Shown in pieces: positions 40,487 to 48,758 of a stretch of 64,000 bases of DNA; position 1 is the stretch's first letter, and every line of letters starts with the position of its first letter. This stretch comes from Planococcus halocryophilus (lineage in GTDB: Bacteria > Bacillota > Bacilli > Bacillales_A > Planococcaceae). The notes beneath the pieces are model-generated. The model was not told the DNA's origin. It saw only the letters and a list, made by a program, of their open reading frames with translations, and ran no database searches. The position numbers and the translations under genes are program-made. The DNA lies in contig NZ_JAKVTG010000002.1 of NCBI RefSeq assembly GCF_022489025.1, positions 248,001 to 312,000 of the forward strand, in the 5' to 3' direction.

Positions 40487-41773
40487 TTAACGATTTACTA
40501 GATCTTGTGCACGTTTAACAGCTTCGTCCCACTCTTTTTCAGGGTCTGCTCCGTTTTGTACGTTTTTCAAAGCCGTTAGTATTTCGTTGTTTACAGGGAA
40601 GTATTTTACGCCTTTGTAGACAGCTGTATCAATATCTTGTGCAGCTTCAGCGAATACTGATGATGTTACTTGACCACCGAAGAATTCATCTTCGTTCGAC
40701 TTGAATTCGTCCATTTCATAAACAGCTGGAGATGATGGGAACAATCCTTTGCTTTGGAATGATTCTAATTGGTTTTCAGCAGAAACTAACCATTCAGCAA
40801 AGTCATATGCTTCTTGTGCGTGATCTGTTTCGTTTGGAATCGCAAGGTACGAACCACCCCAGTTTGCTGCGAACTCAGTAGGAAGTGTAGCAACTTTCCA
40901 TTTACCTACAGCATCAGGTGCGTTTCCTTCCATCCAGCCTTTTAACCAACCTGCTCCTAGCTCAACTGCAAATTCACCGTTGTTAACTGCATTTGCCCAT
41001 TCAGGTGACCACATATCAAATTTCCCTACAACTCCAGCTTCATTAAGTTCAACTGCGTAGTCGTATGCTTTTTTCACGTCGTTACCAGATTCAGCGATCA
41101 ACAATTCGCCTTCTGGATTCAAATACGTTTGTTCTGAAGCATCCAAGTAAGCTCTGTAAGCCATTTCGATACTATCAACAAAAGGTTTTCCAGTTTCCTC
41201 TAACACTTTCTCTCCAGCTTCTTTAAATGCTTCTGGAGAATTAATCAATGCTTCTACCTCTGACGGATCTGTTGGTAATCCAGCTGCCTCAAATACATCC
41301 GTACGGTAGTACAAAGCTTTTGGTCCGATATCTGTCGGTAAACCAAAAAGGAAATCACCGTCTGTGTTTTCTCCTGCATTCCATTTCCACTCTAAGTATT
41401 GATCTTGAACGTCTTTCGCGCCAAGGTCGTATAAGTTTTCAAAACTACCTTGTGCTTCTTTAAAGCGATCAAATTGATCAACTTCTAACATTGCAATATC
41501 AGGCGCGCCACTTCCAGCTGATAAAGACGTGAACAATGCATCGTGATGTTCTGCAGTTTCTGAAGCTTTTACTTTAATTGTTACGTTTGGATTTTCTTCT
41601 TCGTATGCTTTTGCTAATTCTTCGTAGTTAGTAGCTCCAAAAGACCAAAAGTTCAATGTTACTTCCTCATTGCCATCCCCTGAACCCTCTGATTTCTCAT
41701 CTCCGCTACATGCTCCAAGTGCTAAAGAAAGAGCTAGTGCTGCACCAAGTACAGGCCATTTTTTGTTAATCAA
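40487..41773 (-). CDS. Extracellular sugar-binding lipoprotein (ABC transporter, family 1)
   Basis: Captures the sugar outside the cell and delivers it to the permeases. The 428 residues start with a signal peptide ending in the lipobox LGACSG, so C22 is the lipid anchor. The family 1 solute-binding fold follows (VTLNFWSFGATNYEELAKAYEEENP). The start is TTG at 41773, 8 nt after GGGGG; no ATG lies close by. It is the first gene of the operon. The ligand is inferred to be a beta-glucoside from the glucosidase at the end of the operon. Confidence 0.92.
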   Translation of the reverse strand: MINKKWPVLGAALALSLALGACSGDEKSEGSGDGNEEVTLNFWSFGATNYEELAKAYEEENPNVTIKVKASETAEHHDALFTSLSAGSGAPDIAMLEVDQFDRFKEAQGSFENLYDLGAKDVQDQYLEWKWNAGENTDGDFLFGLPTDIGPKALYYRTDVFEAAGLPTDPSEVEALINSPEAFKEAGEKVLEETGKPFVDSIEMAYRAYLDASEQTYLNPEGELLIAESGNDVKKAYDYAVELNEAGVVGKFDMWSPEWANAVNNGEFAVELGAGWLKGWMEGNAPDAVGKWKVATLPTEFAANWGGSYLAIPNETDHAQEAYDFAEWLVSAENQLESFQSKGLFPSSPAVYEMDEFKSNEDEFFGGQVTSSVFAEAAQDIDTAVYKGVKYFPVNNEILTALKNVQNGADPEKEWDEAVKRAQDLVNR

Positions 41774-41838
41774 TGTGTTTTCCCCCTTGTATTTAAATAA
41801 TTTCTCCTACCCCAAATGTAAATGCACTGTTTTCGATA

Positions 41839-41862
41839 ATTAACGAAACCGGTTTCGTTAAT
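41839..41862. promoter_or_regulatory. LacI-type operator O1 (perfect 24-bp palindrome)
   Basis: ATTAACGAAACC followed by its exact reverse complement, with the CCGG centre at 41850/41851. It lies downstream of the transcription start, where bound repressor would act as a roadblock. Confidence 0.85.
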
Positions 41863-41879
41863 CGATAAAAAAATTAGAA

Positions 41880-41927
41880 TTAAACCGCTTACACTCATAA
41901 TATATAATGATTTATCAGAGAAATCAA
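41880..41927 (-). promoter_or_regulatory. Beta-glucoside operon promoter with cre-like site
   Basis: On the minus strand TTGATT (41927-41922), a 17-bp spacer and TATATT (41904-41899). Overlapping the start region, TGTAAGCGGTTTAA (minus strand, 41893-41880) matches the cre consensus with one mismatch, so CcpA repression is likely. Confidence 0.7.
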
Positions 41928-41941
41928 TCTTTTTTTAAAAA

Positions 41942-41965
41942 TAAATGAAAACCGGTTTCGTTAAT
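41942..41965. promoter_or_regulatory. LacI-type operator O2 (one perfect half site)
   Basis: The right half GGTTTCGTTAAT is identical to O1, and the left half is degenerate (TAAATGAAAACC). Its centre is 103 bp from the O1 centre, close to ten helical turns, upstream of the promoter. Confidence 0.75.
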
Positions 41966-42007
41966 TGTTAGAAATTTCTGTATCATTCGCTTTAGACCGG
42001 CTTTTGT

Positions 42008-42062
42008 AGCAAAAAAAAAGCAAGGTAACTATTCGTAAATAGTTCTACTCACTTGCTCTTTT
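42008..42062 (-). terminator. Terminator of the DUF4317 gene
   Basis: On the minus strand AGAGCAAGTGA...AACTATT pairs imperfectly with AATAGTTACCTTGCT and ends in a T8-9 run. Confidence 0.8.
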
Positions 42063-42111
42063 CATATTAGATCATTAAATTTGTTGGCGGATTAATTGCT
42101 AACCGCTGACT

Positions 42112-43305
42112 TTACTCCAGTAAATCTTCAGAAATTAACTTAAATCCTTCAATCATTGTATCTTCTTCAACTTCAATTAACACACAACGTTTGCCATTGT
42201 AATTGACTTGTTTGACGTAACGTAAGTCTTGAGGATTGATAGCAATATCCGCTACTTTCGTGCTGATTTTGATGGATTTTGATGTGTAACTTGGTACGAT
42301 ATGACTGGCTTTCATCTCGTAGGTTTTGTCTTCAACCACTTGTTGAAAAGCTCTTTCCACTTTTTCTGTGCTAATGTCTTTCATGCCACTCGCTTTTAAT
42401 ACACGTTCTACTTCTTTAACGTCCATCATAGGAGTTTCTTCATCATCATCGTCGCTTTCCGCTTCGATGACTAACATTTGATTGATTTCATCGTATACAC
42501 CCGCAAGTGTTCTCGAATCGACTTCGTCTCCAATGACCGCTTTGATGATTTCCTCGAATACGGCTTTATCTTCTTCAGCCGTAACGATTTCATCACCATT
42601 TAAGACATTTTCGATAAATTGGAAGTCAGGTTTATTGGCTTTGCTCGCTGCATACAAAACGTGATTGATATCTGCCGCATTGTCCGTAAAACTAGGGAAC
42701 AAGAAACCGCCAATTGGCGAAGAAAGTTTAATAACCGGATCGACTAACACATTCGACTTAAATTCTTTCTCCACAAAATCAAACACTAATGAACTTTTTG
42801 GCAGTTCAGTTTGGTTCATACTGCTTAAAATAAACGGAGTCGTATATGTTTCATCTCGAAAGTCCATTTCGGACTCATCTGATTTGCGTTTTGTTGTTTT
42901 ATGGTAATTTCCCCGAATGAACGTAACCACTATGTCTTTTTCATATTGAGAGTCTTGAACCATTTTTAACGCAATTCGTTGCATATTTTCTTTCCATTCT
43001 GCTACTTCTTTTGACTCAAGTCCCTCATACAATAAGTGTTGCGTGTGGTCAGTTTGCCCTTCTTCTTGCGGTTGAAACTTTACTTCAAACAACTTGATGT
43101 CTAGCTTGCCACCTAAAACTTTTTTAAAATTGGCAAGAAACAACTCTTGCTGCTCCCGGTCCAACAAGGAAAACGAGCGACTTTCCTCATGAAAAATCTC
43201 ACTGCTTTCCTGCTGAATGTAGACGTTGTAAATATCAGTGATTTTTAGTAACTCGCTATCTAGTTTAAAACGCTTGCGAATATCGGCTACATCTTTATTG
43301 TTCAT
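42112..43305 (-). CDS. DUF4317 domain-containing protein, function unknown
   Basis: A 397-residue cytoplasmic protein resembling DUF4317 proteins of Firmicutes. No signal peptide, membrane span or catalytic motif is visible. The N terminus MNNKDVADIRKRFKLD and the phrase VVTFIRGNYHK are characteristic of the group as I know it. An acidic stretch (EAESDDDDEE) sits in the middle. It is monocistronic with a terminator after it and a hairpin in its upstream region. I cannot give a function. Confidence 0.82.
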   Translation of the reverse strand: MNNKDVADIRKRFKLDSELLKITDIYNVYIQQESSEIFHEESRSFSLLDREQQELFLANFKKVLGGKLDIKLFEVKFQPQEEGQTDHTQHLLYEGLESKEVAEWKENMQRIALKMVQDSQYEKDIVVTFIRGNYHKTTKRKSDESEMDFRDETYTTPFILSSMNQTELPKSSLVFDFVEKEFKSNVLVDPVIKLSSPIGGFLFPSFTDNAADINHVLYAASKANKPDFQFIENVLNGDEIVTAEEDKAVFEEIIKAVIGDEVDSRTLAGVYDEINQMLVIEAESDDDDEETPMMDVKEVERVLKASGMKDISTEKVERAFQQVVEDKTYEMKASHIVPSYTSKSIKISTKVADIAINPQDLRYVKQVNYNGKRCVLIEVEEDTMIEGFKLISEDLLE

Positions 43306-43344
43306 CTCTAATCCAACTCCCTAACTAATAAAATCCATAAAATG

Positions 43345-43389
43345 TAAAAAAAGAGGATCAAAGCTGTAATTTCACTTTTGATACTCTTT
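43345..43389 (-). terminator. Hairpin with T7 run in the DUF4317 upstream region (possible attenuator)
   Basis: On the minus strand AAAGAGTATCAAA pairs with TTTGATCCTCTTT (one mismatch) and is followed by T7, 40 bp before the DUF4317 start. TATAAT (43396-43391, minus) abuts the hairpin. Nothing else is recognisable in 43390-43695. Confidence 0.45.
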
Positions 43390-43695
43390 GATTATAACAA
43401 TATTCAACGTTGGTATAGTAACACAGTCAATACTTGCGGTAGTCAAATTAGGAACAACTCTCCTTCCCTTTATGTACTCTTTTGATTTGTAGAGAAGACT
43501 CCTTTGCTGATATTACTTAGAAGCCATGTAACGTTAATAGAGAGTACCTATTCATTGGAACGGAATTTTTATCATTCATTTATCATGAATTGATGAAATC
43601 GTGCAGATAGTTTTTCCGCCTAGAAGTACGGGGTGTTATTGAAGATTGAACAAACAGACATATATCCTGATTATAATATTGAACGCTTTCGTTAA

Positions 43696-43724
43696 TTCAC
43701 TCTTTTATTATTTCGATGTATGAT
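43696..43724 (+). promoter_or_regulatory. Candidate promoter of the propeller gene
   Basis: TTCACT (43696-43701), a 17-bp spacer and TATGAT (43719-43724), about 25 bp before the start codon. Confidence 0.55.
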
Positions 43725-43749
43725 ACAACAAAGACGAAGGGGGTAAAAT

Positions 43750-45447
43750 ATGAACTTACCAAACGGATTAACTTTAGTCATCAAAAATCAAGGGCAGGTG
43801 ACAAGGAAAGTCGGCAATGCCGTTTTAAGTCCTTACGAGCAACGTTCAGTTTCCTTCAAAACAATCAATCAAGTGCGTGAAGTACTCCGGCTGGAAAGAC
43901 AGCAGGTAATTCAATTATTTACAGATATTCCTCAATCTGTTTACGATTTATTGAACCATTCAGAAGCAGAACAAAAAGAGGAAATATCATTAGTTGATAA
44001 TTTATTTTATCGAGATGAGCTTTTGCGCTACATGGATGAAATAGATAGCAAGATAGCCAGCAAGGCCGAGAAGACAAAAGTGATTGAGCATGAAGTTTTA
44101 TGGGAAGTGAAAGTAGATGATGAACCCATCTATTCTACTCCCGTTTTTGCTATTTTTAGCAACGGGAAGCGAGTAGTTATTTATCAATCTTGGGATTGGT
44201 ATATTTATGTCCGAGAAGTAGATACTGGAAAATTGGTTTGGAGATATGCGTTCGGTGCACCGAATTATGGTCGACCTCAAACAGCCGATGTGAATGGGGA
44301 TGGTAAAATTGAAGTTTTTGGCGCATCCCATGATGGGCATGTTTATTGCTTGAATGAAGAAGGAGTAAGGATCTGGTTCCATTCAAATCTTTACTACCGC
44401 GAAGGAAGTGGCAATGTTACATCAGCAACCGAGTGGGGGATAACGGATTTAACGAAGAATTGGATCGAAAATTCCTTCCTAAGGATAGATGGAAACCATG
44501 CGAATCTGGTCATCACTTCTGGCACTGGAGAAGGACAAACCCGAAAGATAAGCTCCGTAGAAACCGATACCATATGGATCGCGGATGTGTTTTTAATCTT
44601 GCCTGATGCCACTTCGACCTACGAAATTCAACCTTTTCACGAATCCGATATTTATTACCAGCACGCAGGTCAACTGATGAAAGAATCAGACTGTTGGTAT
44701 CTATACACAACCTGCTTTGATAATCAATGCGTAAAGCTCAACGCAAGCACAGGTGAATTAATATGGAGATTTAGTTCACTAGAGCAAAACGAACCATTTC
44801 CGGTAGTTGTGGATATCGATGGTGATGGGAAATTGGAATGTATTTTTAATAGTATTGACCACCATGTATATTGCCTAAACGCAGAAACTGGAAAACTACT
44901 ATGGAAGAATAACGTTGGGTTCGGCATTGATTGCTTTGGTAGCTATGCCGATATGGACAATGACGGCGTATTCGAATATATCATAAACGGTCGAGGCGGG
45001 AGAACACTTTTCTTAGATGGGATTACAGGTAAGACGAAACATAAGTCTACGGATTGGTCAGTTTGGGCGACTAGTGAAACAAATTCAAGAGCAACTGCAT
45101 TCGATTATGATACGGATAAAAAAGCAGTAGTGTTCGGTGGGTTAGCTGGATTTGTCTATTGTTTGGATGGTCGTGCAAATACCATTTGGCGAACCTACTT
45201 ATCTGCAAATATGAGAGGTTCAACAACTATCTCGGATGTTAATTTAGATGGAGAATATGAAATTTTGGTCCCTGACATGATGGGAACTCTTACAATCCTT
45301 AATAAAAATGGTAAAGAAATTGGACAAGTTAACGTTAAGGGCGGAATTGAAGGGACACCTTTAGTTGGAGATTTGAACGGAGATGGAAAAATCGAATTAT
45401 TCCTGACAAGTATTGATGGGTACGCAATCATGATCAGATTTGTTTAA
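43750..45447 (+). CDS. Signal-less seven-bladed FG-GAP/PQQ-like propeller protein with phage-like insert
   Basis: A 565-residue protein without signal peptide or membrane span. Residues 1-115 are a distinct N-terminal region with no recognised domain. From about 120 there are seven propeller units, mixing PQQ-type strands (VYCLNAETGKLLWKN) with six Asp-rich calcium-type loops (DVNGDGKIE, DIDGDGKLE, DMDNDGVFE, DYDTDKKA, DVNLDGEYE, DLNGDGKIE). Residues 220-295 interrupt the propeller with a module (SGTGEGQTRKISS, LPDATSTYEI) like those in phage virion proteins. GGGGG precedes the ATG. It is monocistronic, upstream of the exopolysaccharide operon. The function is unknown. Confidence 0.82.
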   Translation: MNLPNGLTLVIKNQGQVTRKVGNAVLSPYEQRSVSFKTINQVREVLRLERQQVIQLFTDIPQSVYDLLNHSEAEQKEEISLVDNLFYRDELLRYMDEIDSKIASKAEKTKVIEHEVLWEVKVDDEPIYSTPVFAIFSNGKRVVIYQSWDWYIYVREVDTGKLVWRYAFGAPNYGRPQTADVNGDGKIEVFGASHDGHVYCLNEEGVRIWFHSNLYYREGSGNVTSATEWGITDLTKNWIENSFLRIDGNHANLVITSGTGEGQTRKISSVETDTIWIADVFLILPDATSTYEIQPFHESDIYYQHAGQLMKESDCWYLYTTCFDNQCVKLNASTGELIWRFSSLEQNEPFPVVVDIDGDGKLECIFNSIDHHVYCLNAETGKLLWKNNVGFGIDCFGSYADMDNDGVFEYIINGRGGRTLFLDGITGKTKHKSTDWSVWATSETNSRATAFDYDTDKKAVVFGGLAGFVYCLDGRANTIWRTYLSANMRGSTTISDVNLDGEYEILVPDMMGTLTILNKNGKEIGQVNVKGGIEGTPLVGDLNGDGKIELFLTSIDGYAIMIRFV

Positions 45448-45497
45448 AAAGTGCATCTGTACCTGTCTGTAGAAATCTATAATTGAGGCAACTGTTT

Positions 45498-45549
45498 ATT
45501 AAGCAGCTTTAGTTCGATATTCAATCGAACTAAAGCTGCTTAATTTTTC
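45498..45549 (+). terminator. Terminator after the propeller gene
   Basis: Perfect 21-bp arms (45498-45518 and 45524-45544), a 5-nt loop and a following T4. The AT-rich stretch up to 45766 holds no gene. Confidence 0.87.
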
Positions 45550-45766
45550 GGAAATTTTTGTAATCCGAATACTATAAAAGAAATGTAAAAATCTACTTTT
45601 TTATATCGCCATGTAAATATCGTGATCTTTTCTACAAAAAAATCGAATTTACTTGAAATTCAAATATCAGAAAAATATAAAAATAGACTATTTTTTACTT
45701 TAATGAATCAATTTATGTAGGTATATGTAAACACATTATATTAATTTTTTATTTTTTATTATTGTA

Positions 45767-45796
45767 TTGACACTTTATACCAACTTTGGTTATAGT
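45767..45796 (+). promoter_or_regulatory. Promoter of the exopolysaccharide operon
   Basis: TTGACA (45767-45772), an 18-bp spacer and TATAGT (45791-45796), in very AT-rich DNA about 60 bp upstream of the first gene. Confidence 0.75.
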
Positions 45797-45857
45797 AATG
45801 TTTAAATATTTTTAATATACAGTAAAATAAAATAATTTATAAATAGGAGGAATACGA

Positions 45858-47117
45858 TTGGGAATTTCCGAACTCTTGACTGGACCATATAGATTTATGA
45901 TGGGATTTGTTTTTTGGTATCCTTTTGCAATGGCTCTTTTTTGGATAGCCGGCTCTCTTCTTTTTCTTAAGACAAAAGAATCCAAAAACGACACTTTGGA
46001 CATCGAAAATTTTGATTGGCCCATGGTTAGCATACTAGTTCCCTGCTATAACGAAGAAGAAACCGTGGAAGAAACCGTACGGAATCTTACTAACCTTTCT
46101 TATCCCAAAAAAGAAATTCTTTTGATCAACGATGGTTCGAAGGATAAAACAGGTGAAATAATCAAAAGGTTGTCAGAGCAACATGGCAACGTCAGAGCCA
46201 TTCAGTTACATGAAAACCGTGGAAAAGCGAATGCTTTACAAATTGGCTTATTCGCTTCTAGAGCTGAATACCTGATTTGCGTCGACTCGGATGCCTTACT
46301 TGCAGATACAACTCCCTATTATTTGATTCATCATTTCTTTAAAAAAGGCGAAAGGCTTGGGGCTGTGACAGGCAATCCCACTATCCGCAATCGTAATAAT
46401 CTACTTAGCCGGATGCAATTAGTCGAGTATGCATCTATTATAGGAGCGATTAAGCGGACACAGAGGCTACTTGGAAAAGTAATGACCGTTTCAGGAGTTG
46501 TTGTCGCTTTCCGCAAAAAGGCACTTGTAGACGTTGGTTTATGGGATCGCGATATGATTACTGAAGACATTGCAGTCAGTTGGAAACTCCAAAAGCGCTT
46601 TTGGGATATTCGTTATGAACCACGGGCTATTTGCTGGATGCTTGTGCCAGAAACTTTATCCGGTATTTGGAAACAACGGGTCCGCTGGGCGCAGGGTGGT
46701 CAGGAGGTTATTCTCCGCCACTGGAAAATTTTATTTAACTGGCAACAGCGTAGACTCTGGATAATTTATTTGGAACAATGGACCAGTATTTTATGGGCAT
46801 TATGTTGGCTTTTTCTCACGTTATTATTGCTGTTTAAAGCTGAAACACTACAACAAATGCTCATTTGGTTTACATTTTCTTCTTTTGCATTAGTATTTAT
46901 CAGTTTAATTCAATTGTTTATTACACTCTTAATTGACTCTCGTTACAATCCAAAATTGAAATACTATTTTTGGGCAGCGTGGTACCCGGCCCTTTATTGG
47001 ATGATTAATACAGCCGTTGTTATGGCAGCCATCCCACGCTCTATCTCGTCACGTATAAAAGGAGGTTATGCTACATGGAACAGCCCAGACCGCGGTATAA
47101 AGAAGAAAGTTTCATGA
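45858..47117 (+). CDS. IcaA/PgaC-like N-acetylglucosaminyltransferase (GT2)
   Basis: Membrane glycosyltransferase of 419 residues that would polymerise UDP-N-acetylglucosamine into beta-1,6-linked PNAG. One N-terminal span is followed by the GT2 domain: VSILVPCYNEEETV, the DSD metal motif in CVDSDALL, the catalytic TED in MITEDIAVSWKL and the QRVRW processivity motif. Several C-terminal spans follow. TTG at 45858 follows AGGAGG. It heads a three-gene operon with a PgaD-like partner and a deacetylase, which together support PNAG over cellulose or hyaluronan. Confidence 0.88.
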   Translation: MGISELLTGPYRFMMGFVFWYPFAMALFWIAGSLLFLKTKESKNDTLDIENFDWPMVSILVPCYNEEETVEETVRNLTNLSYPKKEILLINDGSKDKTGEIIKRLSEQHGNVRAIQLHENRGKANALQIGLFASRAEYLICVDSDALLADTTPYYLIHHFFKKGERLGAVTGNPTIRNRNNLLSRMQLVEYASIIGAIKRTQRLLGKVMTVSGVVVAFRKKALVDVGLWDRDMITEDIAVSWKLQKRFWDIRYEPRAICWMLVPETLSGIWKQRVRWAQGGQEVILRHWKILFNWQQRRLWIIYLEQWTSILWALCWLFLTLLLLFKAETLQQMLIWFTFSSFALVFISLIQLFITLLIDSRYNPKLKYYFWAAWYPALYWMINTAVVMAAIPRSISSRIKGGYATWNSPDRGIKKKVS

Positions 47118-47533
47118 TCGTAGTTAAGCGCTCGTGGTTTTATACTTGTGCTGATGTTATTTTTTCACTGTTTTTTTGGTTATATAGTTTGGTAGTGGTT
47201 TTATTTTTTTTATCGGCCGCTTTCTACTCTAATAACAACTTAACAAGAATTTTAAATGCTTCACTTAATACGGTTAATCAAGATATCCGTATTTTGGTTA
47301 TTACGGGCTTTGTCGTTTTCCTTGTTTTGTTCGCATTGCTTTATGTAAACCATATTTATAACAAAAAAAGATTTGGTCCATTAGAGAGACGGTGCTATCC
47401 TAGTCCCGTTAATAATGCAGAACTTAAGAACTTAGGGTTATTAGATAGCGAAATAATAGAGAAGCTGCAAAGTGAAGATTATACCGTTTTCGATACGAAC
47501 CCTATTACTCCTCTTGGAGGTGGCAAGCTGTGA
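47075..47533 (+). CDS. PgaD/IcaD-like accessory subunit of the GT2 synthase
   Basis: A 152-residue protein with two membrane spans (about 20-50 and 75-100) and a C-terminal cytoplasmic tail of about 45 residues. Position, topology and the overlap of 43 bp with the synthase gene mark it as the IcaD/PgaD-type partner required for polymerase activity. It is longer than Staphylococcus IcaD (about 100 residues) and nearer to PgaD, which helps bind cyclic di-GMP in E. coli. ATG at 47075 follows AAAGGAGG. Confidence 0.75.
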   Translation: MEQPRPRYKEESFMIVVKRSWFYTCADVIFSLFFWLYSLVVVLFFLSAAFYSNNNLTRILNASLNTVNQDIRILVITGFVVFLVLFALLYVNHIYNKKRFGPLERRCYPSPVNNAELKNLGLLDSEIIEKLQSEDYTVFDTNPITPLGGGKL

Positions 47534-48408
47534 CTAAAAAGGTTGTTATTTGGTTAAGCATAATCGCATTGATTAGTCTATTTTTTATATCGCGAAAAGA
47601 ACTTTTTGTCGAAGCTTTCTCAGAAGATAAACCTGCTATGTCATTTCCTAAAGAGTTAACGGAAAACGGCTGTCTCGGGTTGAATTATCACAGAGTGCAA
47701 GACAATAGTGTCCTTGTTAAAGCGGCTCGGAGCTTTCTTCAATCTAAAGAACTAGTACAATACAGCGTGCTTGAAAGTGAATTCAAAGATCAGATCGACG
47801 CATTAATAGAAGCTGATGCTGTATTTTTGAATGAAAAACAGCTATTAAAAGCAAAAGAAGAAAATGATTTCCCTGAAAAATGTGTATGGATTTCATTTGA
47901 TGATGTTGACAAATCAGTTTATGAAAATGCCTTTCCTATTTTGAAAGAGGCAAACGTCCCTTTTACACTGTTCATTATTGCGAGACATGTCGGAAGCAAA
48001 GATTTCAGTAGTCTGGAGATGGCAACCTGGGATGAACTTCGGGAAATGAAAGAAAGTGGATTAGCTGACTTTGGCTCCCATACCTTTGATATGCATCGAT
48101 TTGAAAGTGAGCCTATTGTACCCGTCTTTCTAATGCCAGACCAAATAGAAGCATTTGAGAAAGATTTAGAAAAAAGCGTAGAAAAAATAGAAGCAGAACT
48201 TAAAGTCACAATCAAAAGCCTTGCATATCCATACGGCAATACCAATGAATCGATTATTCGTGCGATTAAAAAGCAGGGCTTTGAAGCTGGATATATTTTA
48301 GCTCCCCAAGTAATTCAGCCAACCGATGATAACTTTCGCATTAATCGAATTATCGTTAACAAAACAACGTTTAACAAAGTCCTTCTTCCTTATCTAGAAA
48401 AAGAATAG
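47530..48408 (+). CDS. IcaB/PgaB-like polysaccharide N-deacetylase (CE4)
   Basis: A 292-residue membrane-anchored protein; the N-terminal hydrophobic segment (about 4-22) lacks a lipobox. The NodB-type domain shows GLNYHRVQ, the metal-binding aspartate pair in ISFDDVD, the HxxxH pair in GSHTFDMH, and SLAYPYGN. Such enzymes partly deacetylate PNAG so that it sticks to cells. The GTG start overlaps the previous stop and has GGAGG upstream. It is the third and last gene of the operon; no IcaC follows. Confidence 0.88.
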   Translation: MTKKVVIWLSIIALISLFFISRKELFVEAFSEDKPAMSFPKELTENGCLGLNYHRVQDNSVLVKAARSFLQSKELVQYSVLESEFKDQIDALIEADAVFLNEKQLLKAKEENDFPEKCVWISFDDVDKSVYENAFPILKEANVPFTLFIIARHVGSKDFSSLEMATWDELREMKESGLADFGSHTFDMHRFESEPIVPVFLMPDQIEAFEKDLEKSVEKIEAELKVTIKSLAYPYGNTNESIIRAIKKQGFEAGYILAPQVIQPTDDNFRINRIIVNKTTFNKVLLPYLEKE

Positions 48409-48758
48409 ATGTGCACGAACAAGCAATTAAATTATTCACAAAGCGAAAGACACAATTCCCGTCTTAATCTTCTATAAGAAAGTTTCTTTCCGTAGGGTAA
48501 GAGTCTGACTTAGTCGTCAATCTATTCTAGGAGAAAAGCTTTTCTTTTTTTATTTATTTAATTTACTCCAGAGAGTATCACTCAAATTCGATAGAGATTT
48601 AAAGTTTAGGCTGTTATACAGATCATTTGGATATTCCTCTGCTGCAAATGAGTTTTTTTAACTTACGACATTAAATTCGATCCATTTTTGTATCTAAAAG
48701 AGTCTTCAAATACTGCTTTTTCCGCAAATAGGAAAGAGTATACAAAAGGCGGGATAAA
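48409..48758. other. Intergenic region after the exopolysaccharide operon
   Basis: No gene seen. AGAAAAGCTTTTCT (48532-48545) followed by a T-rich tract could be a weak terminator. No clear promoter for the following lipoprotein was identified. Confidence 0.5.
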
